Assembly (NCBI RefSeq): GCF_000247695.1
Contig: NW_004624782.1
Span: 11,685,665-11,749,664 of the forward strand
DNA from: Heterocephalus glaber
Taxonomy: Eukaryota; Chordata; Mammalia; Rodentia; Bathyergidae
Length of the DNA stretch: 64,000 nucleotides
Reading direction: 5' to 3'
The notes below the pieces were generated by a model. It made no database searches, had not been told where the DNA came from, and worked only from the letters and a program-made list of their open reading frames with translations. How positions within the stretch are numbered: position 1 is the stretch's first letter; every line of letters starts with the position of its first letter. A program made the translations under genes and the position numbers. Shown here one piece after another: positions 10,795 through 22,159 of this stretch.

Positions 10795-11404
10795 TAAGTT
10801 CTTTTGGCTTTTCTATGAAAGTAATCATATCATCTGGGACTATTATTAATAGATTTCTTCTTTCTTTGCTAACATTACAGCTTTTATTTATTTTCTTTTT
10901 TTATTATGCTGTCTGGGACTGCCAGTACAATGTTTGATTAAAGTAGTGACAATAAAAACCATTTTCTTGGTTTTGATTTGAAAAGGGATGTTTTTCTCAT
11001 TTTCCTGTTAAATGTGATGTTTCTTAGAAGTTTTTTAAATCTGGCTAAAGGAAATTATTTTCTATTCTTCTTTTACTAAGAAATTTTAGCAGCTTTTTCT
11101 ACATATGTTTGAATTATTTTCAGCTACTTCTCCTTTAGTCTTTTATTGGAGTAAATTACATTAGTTGATTTTCTCCTATGATCCAAACTCAATCCCTGGA
11201 ATAAACCCAACTTGAACATAATGTGCTATCTGTTGAAAGTATTGCTGGATTCATTTTGGTAACAACTTGTTTGGGTGTTTTTCATCTATGTTCCTGTATG
11301 AGACTGGCCTGCAATCTTACTTTCTTATGCAATCCTTGTTAGCTTTTGGAACCAAGTTCTGTGTCATCAAATGAGTAGGCAGTGTTACCTCTTCCACACT
11401 CGGT

Positions 11405-11722
11405 AAAAAATAAAGCCCAGGTTACTGTTTCAGTGGTATTTGTAGATGGGACCTAGGACTAGATGAAGTCGTGAGGGCAAGGCCTCTGATGGCATCATAG
11501 TTCACTGGAATAAAGACTGCAGTGGGCTGGCTCTGTCTTGACCTGTGACGCCCTCCAGGCTGTTTTGAGCAGCAAAAAGACCTAGGCCAGGTGCCAGCAG
11601 ATGGCAGCACCACATTCTTGGACTTTCCAGCCTCCAGAAGCAAGAGCCAAATAAACTTCTATTCTCTGTAAACTATCTGATCTCAAGTAATGTGTTGTAG
11701 CAACAGAATACAGACTGACAGT
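11405..11722 (+). mobile_element. MaLR/MST-like LTR, 5' truncated
   Basis: The 3' half has the typical ending CCAGAAGCAAGAGCCAAATA, AACTTCTATTCTCTGTAAAC, then GTAGCAACAGAATACAGACTGACAG split over the terminus. This corresponds to the R/U5 end of MST/MLT-class LTRs. It contains a CTCF-like motif. Confidence 0.7.
11594..11607 (+). promoter_or_regulatory. CTCF-like motif carried by an LTR
   Basis: CCAGCAGATGGCAG agrees at nearly every core position with the CTCF consensus variant CCASYAGATGGCRS. It lies inside the MST-like LTR. Motif match only; occupancy is unknown. Confidence 0.5.
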
Positions 11723-11739
11723 CACATTTGCAGTGCCAC

Positions 11740-11920
11740 AAGTTCCCCCTTAGGAAGTCACTTCAATAACTTTGTGATACAGAGAGTATCATCCTAAATT
11801 CACAGGTGAGAAAAATGACCTAAGGAAGGATCAAGCACTCTATCCAACACAGTGAATATCAAAACCAGGATTTGAGCAAACAATGCCTGGTGCCAGTCTG
11901 TGTTCCTAACCAAAGTTCTA
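11740..11920 (-). repeat. MIR SINE, minus strand
   Basis: CACAGGTGAGAAAAATGACC, then ACCAGGATTTGAGCAAA, is diverged text of the MIR core seen in reverse. Confidence 0.55.
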
Positions 11921-12134
11921 AATTTCTGTCCTTCATGAGTTGCCTCTGAGCCAGGATGACCCATTTTTTACCAGTTCACCAAAAAATTACAGCAGGACCA
12001 CAATTCAGTACACAGCCCAGGAGGGAACGCCTGCAGCTACCACTCTTGCTCCTTAGCCACTAATGAATTAGAAATAATACTTTTTAACAAGTAATTTTGC
12101 ACAGTGCATAAAATTACTAAGCAAAATACATGGC

Positions 12135-12511
12135 TGTAATGGTTTGGACTTGAAACATCCCCCGAAAGCCTCGTGTGTTCAGAGGTTTGGGTTTGGAAGG
12201 TGATTGAATCATGGCCCTGTATCATCATGGGATTAATCCCTTGATGAATTCATAGCTGAATGTGCTGTTAGGAGGCGGAGCCTGGTCGGGAGAGGTGGGT
12301 CCAGGGCTGTGACCCAAAAGGGTGCATCTCCCTCTGTTTTCTGGCCTTGCAGCTTTCCTCCATGAAGGCTCTTCCTCCAGGCCCTTTCTGCACTAGCCCA
12401 CCAACCAGACAGAAACTTCTGAAACTGTGAGCCAAAATAAGCTTCTCCTCCTCTAAGTCATGGGTATCAGTTACTTTTTCCTGGTGACTAAACAAAGGGA
12501 AGTAAGACACA
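12135..12511 (+). mobile_element. MaLR-type solo LTR, full length
   Basis: Starts TGTAATGGTTTGGACTTGAA and ends AAGTAAGACACA, about 377 bp with TG...CA termini. The conserved 3' block is CTGAAACTGTGAGCCAAAAT, AAGCTTCTCCTCCTC. No internal retroviral sequence is attached, so it is a solo LTR. Confidence 0.8.
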
Positions 12512-12559
12512 AACTATTAACAGTACCAAATGCTCAGAAATATTAATAAGCAAAAAAAC

Positions 12560-13830
12560 AGCCTAGCAGGAAAATGATACAAGCCGATGAGCATAAAATT
12601 TGCAAAATGGAAGAATATGAATGTATAATCTCAGTGTTTATTTTTTTAATACAGTAGACCTAAATGTAAGCAATAAATACATTAAACTATTAAAAGAAAA
12701 CAACATCAAATTTTCCTGACTTTGGATGAGGCAATGGTTTCTTAGCAATGACACCAAAAACACAACAGAAAATCAATAAACTGGACTCCATCAAAATTAG
12801 CAACTTCATGCTACAACAAATACCATCAAGAAAGTGAAAAGACAGTTCTCAACTTGAGAGACGATATTTTTAAATCACATATCTGACAAGGAATTTGTCT
12901 CTAAAATGTATAAGGAACTCTTAAACTCTAGAATAAAGATAATCCAATTTTCAAAAGGGCAGAAGATCTACATACATTTCCCTGAAGAAGACACAAAAAT
13001 AGCCAACAAACACATGAAAAGATGTTCAACATCATTTGCCTCAGGTAAACACAAACTGAAACCAAAAGGAGCTACCACTTCAAACATCCTGCAACGACTA
13101 TGACTTTTTTAAAAGACAGACAGTAAGTTTGGGAGAGGGCGTGGAAAAGAAACAACCTTCCTTCACTGCCAGTGGGAATGTAAAATGACACAGTGGCCTT
13201 GGAAAGCCATCTAGCAGTTTTTCTAAAATCTATGCAATTATCATATGACACACCAATTGAATATATATGTGTGTGTGTATGTGTATATATATATATATAT
13301 ATTCAACATATATTCAATAAAATGAAAATATCCCCAGCAAAACTTGTGCATGAATGTTTATGGAAGCATTATTCATAATAGCAAAAAAAGCAGTAATGAC
13401 TCAAATATCAATCCACAAATGAATGGATAAACAAAAAGTGGTATATTCATGCAAGGAAATATTATTCAACCACAAAAAGGAATAAAGTGCTAAGACATGG
13501 GAGAATGTGGATGAATTTTGAAAATGTTATGCTAAGTGAAAAAAGTCAGAAAGGTCACATTGTATGGCCCCAGGATACATATGAAGTAGAACTCACACAA
13601 AATGTTCATAGCATGTGAATCTGGAGGTCCAGCAAGTAAATAGGTGATTGTCTTGAGAGGAAGTGAGGAGATGAGGAATTACTCTAATGGGTACTGCATT
13701 TCTTTGGAGAGATGAAAATGTTCCAAAACAGATTATGGTGACCATTGTACAAGCTTGTCTTTGAACATCCTAAAAATATTGGATGTGTCAAATGGACAAA
13801 TTATATTTCAAATAAGCTCTCTATAAGAAG
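12560..13830 (+). repeat. L1M ORF2 end and 3'UTR, plus strand
   Basis: Contains conserved L1 blocks in order: ACTGGACTCCATCAAAATTA, CTGACAAGGAATTTGTCTCT, CAACAAACACATGAAAAGAT, GCCAGTGGGAATGTAAAATG, TGAATGGATAAACAAAAAGT, GTTATGCTAAGTGAAAAAAG. Numerous indels and stops. A (TG)n(TA)n tract is inserted at about 13.26-13.31 kb. Confidence 0.9.
13258..13312. repeat. (TG)n(TA)n microsatellite
   Basis: ATATATATGTGTGTGTGTAT followed by GTG and then about ten TA units, inside the L1M 3'UTR. Confidence 0.9.
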
Positions 13831-14182
13831 CAGGAAGTAAAAATAACAATGTACTTTTCTTTGGCTTTCAAATTAACAACTTTTTTTTCAGATGATACTA
13901 ATATTGCCCTAGCAACAGTGCAGTAAAACCAGTATTAGTGAAATGCAAACTGATGCATATTTTCTGGAAGACAATTTTAAGCATATAACAAAATCTTGAA
14001 AAAAGTCTTTGTTCAAGCGATTTTCTCTCTAGGAAATGCAGCCTACCAAAGTGAGGCGGGAGACTAAGTCGTGACAAACCAGCGAGGCAATTGGGCATGA
14101 CCTATCAATCACAGTGATCTGTCAATCATCCCGGAACTCATGCGCAGAACAGCTTCCGAAGCTGCAGAGGACAGCCCGGATC

Positions 14183-14190
14183 TGACGTCA
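14183..14190 (+). promoter_or_regulatory. Perfect CRE in the LTR
   Basis: TGACGTCA is the palindromic full cAMP response element (CREB/ATF site). It lies 8 bases upstream of the LTR TATA box, a usual promoter spacing. Confidence 0.8.
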
Positions 14191-14198
14191 GAATGGGA

Positions 14199-14204
14199 TA
14201 TAAA
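14199..14204 (+). promoter_or_regulatory. TATA box of the LTR
   Basis: TATAAA in the context GGGATATAAACCCC. A start site about 25-30 bases downstream, near 14228-14235, would mark the U3/R border. Confidence 0.75.
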
Positions 14205-14354
14205 CCCCAACAGCCTGTAACCTCGTGGCCACTGCCACGCAGGGCCTGTATTTTTCTCCCACCCTTCTTTTGTTCAGAAAATGTTTTGTTCTTTAGACGT
14301 TTCTTCTCTCTTCTCTCCCTACTGTTCTATGTAAAAACCTTTCCTTTAAATGTA

Positions 14355-14360
14355 AATAAA
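14355..14360 (+). terminator. Polyadenylation signal of the LTR
   Basis: AATAAA, about 150 bases downstream of the TATA box and about 100 bases before the LTR end, as expected for an R-region signal. Confidence 0.7.
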
Positions 14361-14830
14361 TGTAAAACCTCCATGTTCTCTCGTTGTCCCATCCAATTCT
14401 TTGTTCAGGACAAGAAGAGCCTGGAAGGGACCACTGGGCACTCCGGCATCCGTTAACAGAAGTATCTAGAGATATATGCCAAACTTTATACAGCGTGATA
14501 TGACTACATTGTTATTTTCAATAGCAAAACAAGAATACCACAATACCCTCATTGTCCAATAATGATGAAGTAATTAGAGAAAGATAATAGTATACAAACA
14601 CATGACAAAATGCTATCCATCCATTAAAAAGATGTCTAAAGGACAACAGAAAAGAGGAATCATTGAAATGCTCATAGTAAGTGAAAGAGTGGGCTAGCAA
14701 GCAACACATAAAGAGTAATTCTAACTGTAAAATTATTGAAAGTATATTTTTAAAAATATTACCTGGTTTACTTAATGTGAGGAGTGATAGAAAATCACTT
14801 CTGTTTTTTTTTCCTATATGGTTTTAATCT

Positions 14831-15620
14831 TCCACAAAGAACATGTACTAGTCTTTTAATGACAGAAATAGAATTTTAATGTGCTTTCCCAGCCTTCTTC
14901 CTCTAAAGTGCAGTGGTTGATGCCTGGTAAGATTTGAAAGTCTGAATTAGGTAAATCCTAAGATGCATTCCATTTCTAAGACTATGACTCTAATAGTCAA
15001 TGCTTAGGCTATTTTTTTACAGCCCACCTAAGAACTTCTCAAAGACAGACTCTTCCTGCTTCCTTGTAAATATATGCCTCCTCCCTCCCCACTTCTAGAG
15101 AGGGAAGAGTTGCAATCTTGAAAAATAAGATGATCAATAGTTAGGGGAACCCAACATTGTGAGATGAAGCAAGGCCAATCCCGCAGAGACCTGGAAACGA
15201 TTTTTCTTCCCCAAAATATAATCGATCAATTATGTCTGAAGAAGTAGGATCAATATTTTTATAAATGAGATGTTCATACTCCAAGAAGGGATGTTGCGGT
15301 GGCTACCTAATCTTTCATCTGCTAATCCAATGTAAATTATGGGCTTTTTAGCAGATGTTTTCCACATTTGCCAGCTGAACTTTTTTCCACTTTGGCATTC
15401 TGCTCACAACTTTCCATATCTCTTGTCCAGCCCCTAGCAGACGCAATGTGCCAGGGTCTCTTAATAAGCATTCCACCACTAATAAGAAAGCCATGAATTC
15501 ACTGGATGCCCTCCTCTCCCAGGCCTTTGTAATATTGTCTCATTGATCTTCCCAGCATCCTCCAGGACACAGGAAGTGATGTACAGTTGGGGACACTGGC
15601 AAGGCTCTGATGAATTGAAG
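14831..15620. other. No recognised feature
   Basis: Mixed-composition DNA without a repeat block, exon or RNA gene that I can name. No ORF of note. Confidence 0.4.
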
Positions 15621-15624
15621 CCTG

Positions 15625-15760
15625 ATTGAGCCCTTTAAATGCAAGGAACATTTGTTATGTACCTACTATGCACCATGACTACTCCAGGCACCAGAGCTAC
15701 AAAGATAAATCCTGCAGTCACTGCCTCGTGGGGCTCACAATTTAGTAGAGAAGATAGCTG
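15625..15760. repeat. Ancient L2/MIR-class relic
   Basis: TTTGTTATGTACCTACTATG and GGGGCTCACAATTTAGTAGA match the very common old mammalian interspersed text 'cctactatgtgccaggcac ... gagcttacattctagt'. The family name is uncertain. Confidence 0.4.
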
Positions 15761-17597
15761 CAGAAATAAGCAGTCGCATGGCATCATCATAGGCTCTGAG
15801 TTGTAGATCAAAGGACAGCATTTTGGGAACACAGAGGAAGGAACAATGAACTCTTCCTGTAGCAATGAACAGCAGTTCCCTGCTGTTCTGGAAAGGAGAG
15901 GAATTGTTCAGAGGGCAGATGAAAGGAAGAGGTGTGCTGGCAAAAGAAGAGAGACTGAGAAAATGAATATCAAATCCGAGGATGGGAAGAGAAGACAAAG
16001 CCAGCTCGTGACAGGTTTCAGCCCAGTGCCTGTTTTGTGGATATGCTGTTTTACCTGTTCTTTCACCCTAGGTTACGGGGGGGTGGGGGGGTTCTACTCA
16101 CCTGTCTCCCCATCTGGCAAGGGTTTATGGCACCTGCCTTCATTGTGGATGTCAGAGGTTGGGGAATGAGATGGACTGGACCTTCCCAGCTCACAGGAAT
16201 GGATCCCAGGACAGGCACAGGACCCAATTCAGTCCTGGAGATGTGAATTCAAAGACTTAGGTGACAACTGGGGGAAAAGGTACTTTCCATGATGGTTACG
16301 AGGCTGATCCACTGAACACCCAGAGCATGCCAGCACCTGGAGAAGGACCACTGAGCAGAAGCAAATGAAAGGAAAGTCAAGCTGAGGATGGGACGGAAAG
16401 CTAAACCTAGTGATCCTCTTTTCTCTTCAATCAATTTGATTGTTGTCTATTACTTACTTAATGCTGTAAGAGTTATTAGAGAACTGATATACCATTCCAG
16501 TGTTTGGGGAAAGTAAGCCTGCAGGAAATAAGGCAAATTCTAGTCAAATAGGGCCCTTGGGATAATTTCAGATAGGGAAATTGAGACCCAGAGGTATTAA
16601 AGGATTTGTCCCAAATCCCACTTAAATTAGTTACAGACTCTGGGAAAATCTCTCAACTGTGGGATAAGCGCTCTTTGCTCTCCAGCACTGTGACCTGGAA
16701 TATCAGGAGCAACAGAGACAACAGTGAGACTCCTGCCCACGCCCCAAGCACTTTGATAAATGTCCTTCCATGTAAACCTCTGAACCATTCCATAATCCAG
16801 GGGTTATTCAGGGAAGTAAGGAATTTTGGAAATATTTCCAAACATTTGAGTTCATCATATGAAAGAGAAAGCTAGGACAAAGCTCAATCCAGGGTGTTCT
16901 AGGGGTCATCTAGGCAGCTACAAGTCCTGAGGGCAGCAATGCAGTTGAGGTGTGTAAAGTTTCACAGCTCTGTTAGAGTCACTCTTAAGGGAACGGGACC
17001 ACCAAAGCAGTTCAGGAGTACGGAGGACGGGGCCCATGAAGATCAGGGCTCCAACCAAAATGATGGGAGCTTAAGTTCTTATTAAGGAAACAAAGGCAGA
17101 CATGTAGTCAACTGACTGGGACTAATATGATGACCTTAGATATTGCCAACACATTGCCACGGATAAGGCCAAGTGCTAGTGCCCTAGTCCAGCCCTTAGA
17201 AATGAACTGGGTTACACACTCATAGCACATTATGACAGCTCCTAGAAGCCCTCCATACACCCAGCTTTACCGTTATTTAAAGTGCCTTCCATGTACCCAC
17301 AACTTCTCAATTAAACCTCCACACTATATCCCAAACAACTCATTTAGCTCTGTGTCCTACCTTGCTCCCGTTTTTTGATTGAAAACAAAAATTAAAATCA
17401 TGTTTAATATTCGTCTTCAGATAGGAGGACTTAAATATTTGCCCACTTGTACTAGGCACTGTGATGGTCATAAATTCATCTTCTAGCAAATTTTAAAAGA
17501 ATGGTAAAATCTAGAAATGTATGAATGCAGTGCTCACCAAGGGTCCAATACACCGCAATTCTTTAGAGTATTTGTTGTCTTGACTGATGTTCTGGAT
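15761..17597. other. Mostly unrecognised DNA
   Basis: Overlapping short ORFs at 15.85-16.25 kb and 16.6-16.9 kb have no recognisable domains. A G-run (about 16077-16091) lies at the centre of the first. Weak MIR-like text (GGGAAATTGAGACCCAGAGG) is seen near 16570. Nothing else can be supported. Confidence 0.4.
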
Positions 17598-17675
17598 TGA
17601 GTGGATGGATGGGTGGGTGGATGGACGGACAGATGGGTGGATGGATGGACAGATGGATGGATGGGTGAATGATGT
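17598..17675. repeat. (GGAT)n/(GGTG)n microsatellite
   Basis: About 19 tetramer units of GGAT with GGTG, GGAC and AGAT variants. On the minus strand it yields a Ser/Thr/Pro/His chance ORF. Confidence 0.9.
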
Positions 17676-17844
17676 ATGGTTGACTGAAAAGTAAGAATGC
17701 TTAGCCATTGTTTTACCCATCCTTATGAAATTTGCAAACCATAAAAAGAAATAAACAATCACCACCAATAGGTAATTAATTTCACCTGGATAGGTATTAC
17801 AAAAAACTTTAAAGTACTAAGGAAATACACATAACACAGGTTAA

Positions 17845-18178
17845 ATAGCTCTCATCCGAAATGTTTGTGACCAGGAGTATTTCAGATTTCTGATTCTTCA
17901 GATTTTAGAACATTTGCTTACATATAATAAGGTATCTTGGGGTTGTAACCAAAATCTAAACGTGGAATTTATTTATGTTTCATACATACCTTACATACCT
18001 AACATGAAGGTAATTTTACACAATTTTTTTTAGTGCACCTGCATTTCAACTGTGACCATCACATGAATTCAGGTATGAATTTCCCATCTGGGGCATCATG
18101 TCAGCACTGAAACTATTTTGAATTGGGGAGTTTTCAAATTTTCAAATTTTCAGATAATGGATGTCCAACCTAGAAAAT
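17845..18178. mobile_element. DNA transposon fossil, probably Tigger-group
   Basis: CCGAAATGTTTGTGACCAGG at one end and TTTTCAGATAATGGATGTCC near the other bracket TTTATGTTTCATACATACC. This is a well-known old eutherian non-autonomous DNA transposon. The exact family name is from memory and uncertain. Confidence 0.6.
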
Positions 18179-18929
18179 CAAGTTAGATCTCACCAGAGTG
18201 TGTTACTAAACCAAAACCTAAGGTACAAGTAGGAGTTGGCCAAGGCAAGATCAGGCTGCGTATCAAGAGGGTTTCAGACAAGAGTGGGTTCAAGCTAAAG
18301 AGACACCAAGTGCTAGAGTCGAGAGGTAGGAAGGACCTTGGCACAATGGACTAAATGAAAGAATAACAATGCAGCAAGAGCAGAGGGAGAAAACCTCAAA
18401 TGTCAAGAGAAGACATTGAAAAGGTAAGTAGGATTCTAGGTCACGAAGAAATTTTAAAGTCAGATGAAGGATTTTGGACTTGTTCCTGTCTGCAGGGGTG
18501 AGCGGCAGAGGGTCTGGCATGACCAGACTACGGGTGTGCCCACTGGAATGACAATGAAGGTGGGAGAACTGGCTAGCGTGTTTCTGTTCACCGCCCGCGT
18601 AAGGTGAGCAAAGAAGGCAGATTTCCTCGATCGTTTTGCCACCTTTTTCCATTATCCCACATTGTGGAGATTTGGCCAATATGTGAATGTTAATGTGATC
18701 TCAGCCCGTCCCTTAAACAAGGTCAGTGAGTCTCCTTGCATTGGAAGGAGCTTCATTCCCATTCTCCTCGACATCTGCTCAGCCACCGGGACTTGTCAGG
18801 AATGACCAGTGGGGTTGTGCAGCAGTGACATCCTGTTGCTACGCCCAACAGGTTTCTGCAGAGCCTGTTGAGTAGGTTTGCAAGTGCACTGAAGGCTTGA
18901 GAACTTGCTGTCCTCCCTACAATAACACT
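18179..18929. other. No recognised feature
   Basis: Overlapping minus-strand ORFs (18290-18679 and 18753-19074) share no motif with known proteins, and two frames are open at once. I see no splice or promoter evidence. Confidence 0.4.
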
Positions 18930-19195
18930 TCCACTTTGAGTACTTGCGCTGTGCCTGGAACTTGTTAAAAGTTTTATATGTATTATCTTCTCTAATTCTC
19001 CCAACATTTCCAAATGACATTCGACACATTGCCCACTTTAGAGAAGGAAAATGTGGTTGCAAATGCCGTGTCACTTACCCATAGCCACATGACTAGTAAG
19101 TGGTGGGCTCAGGATCCAAACCCAAGTCCCTCTTCAAAGCCCTTGCTCTTTCCACCAGACCACACTGGCTGTGAGCAGCCACACTGTGCTGGTGA
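18930..19195 (-). repeat. MIR SINE, minus strand
   Basis: Reverse MIR core: TATGTATTATCTTCTCTAAT, CCACTTTAGAGAAGGAAAAT, then CACATGACTAGTAAGTGGTG and GGATCCAAACCCAAGTC. Good length for this family. The ORF overlapping it at 19014-19370 is therefore chance. Confidence 0.75.
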
Positions 19196-19529
19196 CTTAA
19201 GTGCTGGTCAAGAGCAGACATTCTACACGTCACTATGGATGCCAGACAAGGGGATCACAAAGCTGTTCATTAAGACAGGAAAACAAGTGTCCATGGGGAT
19301 GAACACCAGATTCCTAAAGAGGCTTTGCCTTCACAAGCCTAACCTGAATTCTTTTGAACTAATCATATAACATGGATCCATTATAGCATGGATCTTACTG
19401 TATTCCACCATTTATTTGTCTATGATGTTGATGAACCCATACATAACCCCTCCTCAGACAAGGAGACTTTTGCTGCAATGAGGATTCAGTATCAGACACC
19501 ATCTTAGGACTTTTTCACTCTATGACAAT

Positions 19530-19672
19530 GTGTTAGAGTCCATTTGCTTAGTGTCTCTGCCATGAGAATGGGAATTCCATAAGGGCATCCATCAGGAGAC
19601 TTGTTACCTCCCACAGAACTAGGGACACGGTATGCCATACTATTTGTGGGTTGAATGAATGACTATCCAACT
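19530..19672 (+). repeat. L2 3' end, plus strand
   Basis: GGAATTCCATAAGGGCATCC ... GGGACACGGTATGCCATACT ... TTGAATGAATGA is the diverged L2 3' terminus. Confidence 0.6.
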
Positions 19673-20142
19673 TATTAAGAATAGTCTCCACTTAGATGAC
19701 CCCTCCCACCTGGAACTCAAGCTCAATATGTCCCAAACTGCTCTCTCAACCCTACCACCTGGAGCAGATGTCAGTGTTCTGTCCACACCCAGTCCCTTGT
19801 CTAGTTCTGTGGTGTCATCTTCCTGTGGATTGTGCTTACTGCATACTTTGTCAGAAGGCTGCTGGAAGCCACTATTCCTGCACAAATTCAGGGACCAGAG
19901 TGGCTCAGGACGTGTATATCCCCAATGGATGGCAGTTTTCAGCCACTGGTTGACAAGTGCAGGCATATGAATAGCTCAGTTCCCATATCTGATAGGGACC
20001 ACACTAAGCCATGACCTACTACAGGGTGCCCTGTAGGTCAGAGCCACTTACTGCATCGCTGCTTAGTCTCTTTCCCTTCCCTGGCCTGCATGCCAACTTT
20101 CTTACCAATTTTTCTAAAGATCATTTTCTAATAAAACATTTT
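19673..20142. other. No recognised feature; overlapping chance ORFs
   Basis: ORFs of 60-108 codons are open on both strands and in several frames over 19640-20014. This points to low stop-codon density, not to coding. No domain is visible. Confidence 0.4.
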
Positions 20143-20580
20143 TGTTATGGCTTACATCTAGATGTCCCCCCCAAAGACTCCTATACTCATAGGGGGGGGG
20201 GTTGGGGGAGCTGGCTGGATCATGGGTGTGTGATACCAGATTAGTCCACCAATTGGTTTAGCTTGGTTCTGGGTATGGATGATGGATTTATCATGTGTGT
20301 GTGTGTGTGTGTGTGTGCGCGCGCACGCACATGCAATCCCTAGGCTTGTAGCCTGGATGGAGTAAAAAGGGAAAGAGGAAGGAAGGCTGCTGCCTGTTGC
20401 CTACCCTGCCATGGACTATTTCTCCTCTGCCATGCCCATACTCCTGTGCCATGCTGCCCTGCCTTGGAGCCAGCTGACTATGGACTGAAACCTTACAGAC
20501 TGTGAGCTAAAATAGACCTTTCCTCTTTTAACTTGTGAGTGTCAGATATTTTGTTCCAGCAACAAGAAACTAACTAAGAT
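20143..20580 (+). mobile_element. MaLR-type solo LTR with expanded simple repeats
   Basis: Starts TGTTATGGCTTACATCTAGA and ends in CAACAAGAAACTAACTAAGA, with the shared 3' block GACTGAAACCTTACAGACTG, TGAGCTAAAATAGACC. A poly(G) run (20191-20212) and a TG/CG tract (20293-20335) are expanded inside it. Confidence 0.75.
20293..20335. repeat. (TG)n(CG)n microsatellite
   Basis: About 12 TG units run into CGCGCGCACGCAC, alternating purine-pyrimidine DNA of the Z-DNA-prone kind. Confidence 0.9.
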
Positions 20581-21391
20581 GACTTTGCATAAATACTCCT
20601 CTCATAATCAGCTTCTGCTTCCCAGATCTACTCTTCCCATCTTTCCCATCTCAAAGATTGACACTTCCGGCTACTCAGTGACCTGAGTAGAGACCCCTCC
20701 TCCTCTAACTTTCCCCTTTGTCTTGACCACTGTTAGAGTTAGTCCATTTCTTTCCATCTCAGTTTCCACTGGACCCCTCAATCTGGCCACAATGTTTTCT
20801 TGGCTCTTTAGAGCATGGTAGTAGCAGGAATGTAAACAGTATGCAGACAGCTCTCTCTTACCTCCCTAACCAGCAAAACCTCAACATAGCACTTGAAATC
20901 CTCCATGAGGCCTTATCAACACCTTATCAATCACCTTCTACCTCCTTCATTACAAGATTTTCCACCAACCATTCTCCTTACAGCTCATTGCAGGTTCCTA
21001 CCATTTGTACTTTATCATAATAGATTTCCTCTTTTACTTGGTGATAAACCTATCAACTATCTGCATTAAACTAGGCATTCTGCTAAGGCAATACAGTAAT
21101 AAAAGGCAGAGCTTTGAACTTCAAGGGGGTCTTTGTTTAGGGAAGAACAGAGACATGTAAATACTTCCAACCCAACAATTGAGTCCACAGGGCCCCATGT
21201 ACAAGGTGTGTTAGGGACACAGGATTAGCAGAGTGGCCAGTTCCGGGCTCCCAAGTGGGCCTGGGCTGTGTTGCACCCATCTCTACACCCCTTGAACAGG
21301 GCCTGTGCAAACTGAGCTCATACTGGGCTAATTGTTTTGCCTGGTGGATCATGTACAAGTATTCCCGGGAGTGACATTTCTGCTGGCCTTT
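20581..21391. other. No firmly recognised feature
   Basis: Pyrimidine-rich text at 20.6-21.0 kb could be very old L2, but I cannot point to a diagnostic block. No coding evidence. Confidence 0.35.
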
Positions 21392-21406
21392 AAAAGATGG
21401 GAGAGG

Positions 21407-21481
21407 TTGGGCCAGGGATTTAGTTCAGTGGTTCCAGCAGTGCAAGTACAAGGTCCCAAGTTCGATCTCTGGTACCAAAAG
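21407..21481 (+). mobile_element. ID SINE with 15-bp target duplication
   Basis: CCAGGGATTTAGTTCAGTGG ... CAAGTTCGATCTCTGGTACC with a short A-rich tail. AAAAGATGGGAGAGG precedes it (21392-21406) and follows it (21482-21496) without a mismatch. Confidence 0.95.
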
Positions 21482-21777
21482 AAAAGATGGGAGAGGGAGA
21501 AAAGAGCTTGCCGACAGATGTCGGAGTATGTGCGAAGATGCAGGGAAATGGCAGAATGGAGCATTTTAAGGAGAGAGCAAATTGCGCAGGGTACCTAGAG
21601 AACCACACATACAGCGGCGGGTAAGAACCAGGACTGAGAGAAGGTCAGCACAAAGTTCGTGAGTGTAGCCGGGACCCTAAGACAAGAAGGAGCTTGAGGA
21701 CTGCGTGAGCTGCAACACTGAGGAGGAGCCTGGAGAAACAAGATTGTCAGAGTCTGCCCCGTCTCCACTCTACAAAT

Positions 21778-21955
21778 CAGGGTGCCCAACCTGCAGGCCA
21801 CAGCCCAGCCCGTGCCCTGTTAGGAGCCAGGCCACACCACAGGAAGTGTGTGGTGAGGCTTCCTCTGTATCACAGCGCTCGCCATCACTGGCATCACTGC
21901 TTAACTCCGCCTCCGCTCTGATCACTGCAGACATTAGATTCTCATAGGAGCTCGG
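21778..21955 (+). mobile_element. hAT-type MITE, one half
   Basis: GGGTGCCCAACCTGCAGGCC, CTGTTAGGAGCCAGGCC and CATTAGATTCTCATAGGAGC are diagnostic for an old eutherian non-autonomous DNA transposon that carries a CTAATGCC-type palindrome. Only the first half is present. Confidence 0.65.
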
Positions 21956-22159
21956 CGCCTACTGGGAGCTGAGGCTGGGGGGCCGAATGGCCACAGGCCC
22001 AGCAGTATTGGCAGGAGCCACAGTGCAGGGGAGTGTGGCGGAGTAATGCCCAGGGGCTGCCTGCTTTTCCAGGAAAGCCAGAAATCTGCATTTCATGTGA
22101 AATCCCCAAATGATTAAATGCTAACAAGAAAAGCATTTCTTGAGGAATTGTGTTGTAAA

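Larger units (their letters stand above)
8885..11400 (-). repeat. Long L1M fragment, minus strand (3'UTR through ORF2)
   Basis: It starts on the plus strand with complement of the L1M 3'UTR (8885-9540) and runs into complement of ORF2. The block GATCCAAACTCAATCCCTGG ... ATTGCTGGATTCATTTTGGT at 11180-11260 corresponds to the conserved core of the reverse-transcriptase gene. Two ID SINEs (9384, 9761) and an internal 142-bp duplication interrupt it. All reading frames are destroyed. Confidence 0.8.
14052..14458 (+). mobile_element. Solo LTR of an endogenous retrovirus, well preserved
   Basis: A 407-bp element with TG...CA termini (TGAGGCGGGA ... CCGTTAACA), inserted in an old L1. The four bases before it (AAAG) and after it (GAAG) fit a 4-bp target duplication with one change, as in class I ERVs. 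It holds, in order, a CRE, a TATA box and AATAAA, which places U3 and R. No gag, pol or env flanks it, so it is a solo LTR left by recombination. The retroviral class is inferred, not proven. Confidence 0.75.
13880..14830 (+). repeat. L1ME-like 3' region, split by an LTR
   Basis: The left part (13880-14051) ends TCTCTAGGAAATGCAG...AAAG. The right part (from 14459) resumes GAAGTATCTAGAGATATATG, then TTATTTTCAATAGCAAAACA and a diverged 3' tail. Joining the two gives continuous L1ME-type text, showing that the LTR at 14052-14458 was inserted later. Confidence 0.7.

Noticed and set aside
17598..17675. CRISPR-like or satellite array
   Set aside because: It is a simple tetranucleotide microsatellite without spacers. 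No CRISPR array is to be expected in a mammalian nuclear genome, and none is seen.
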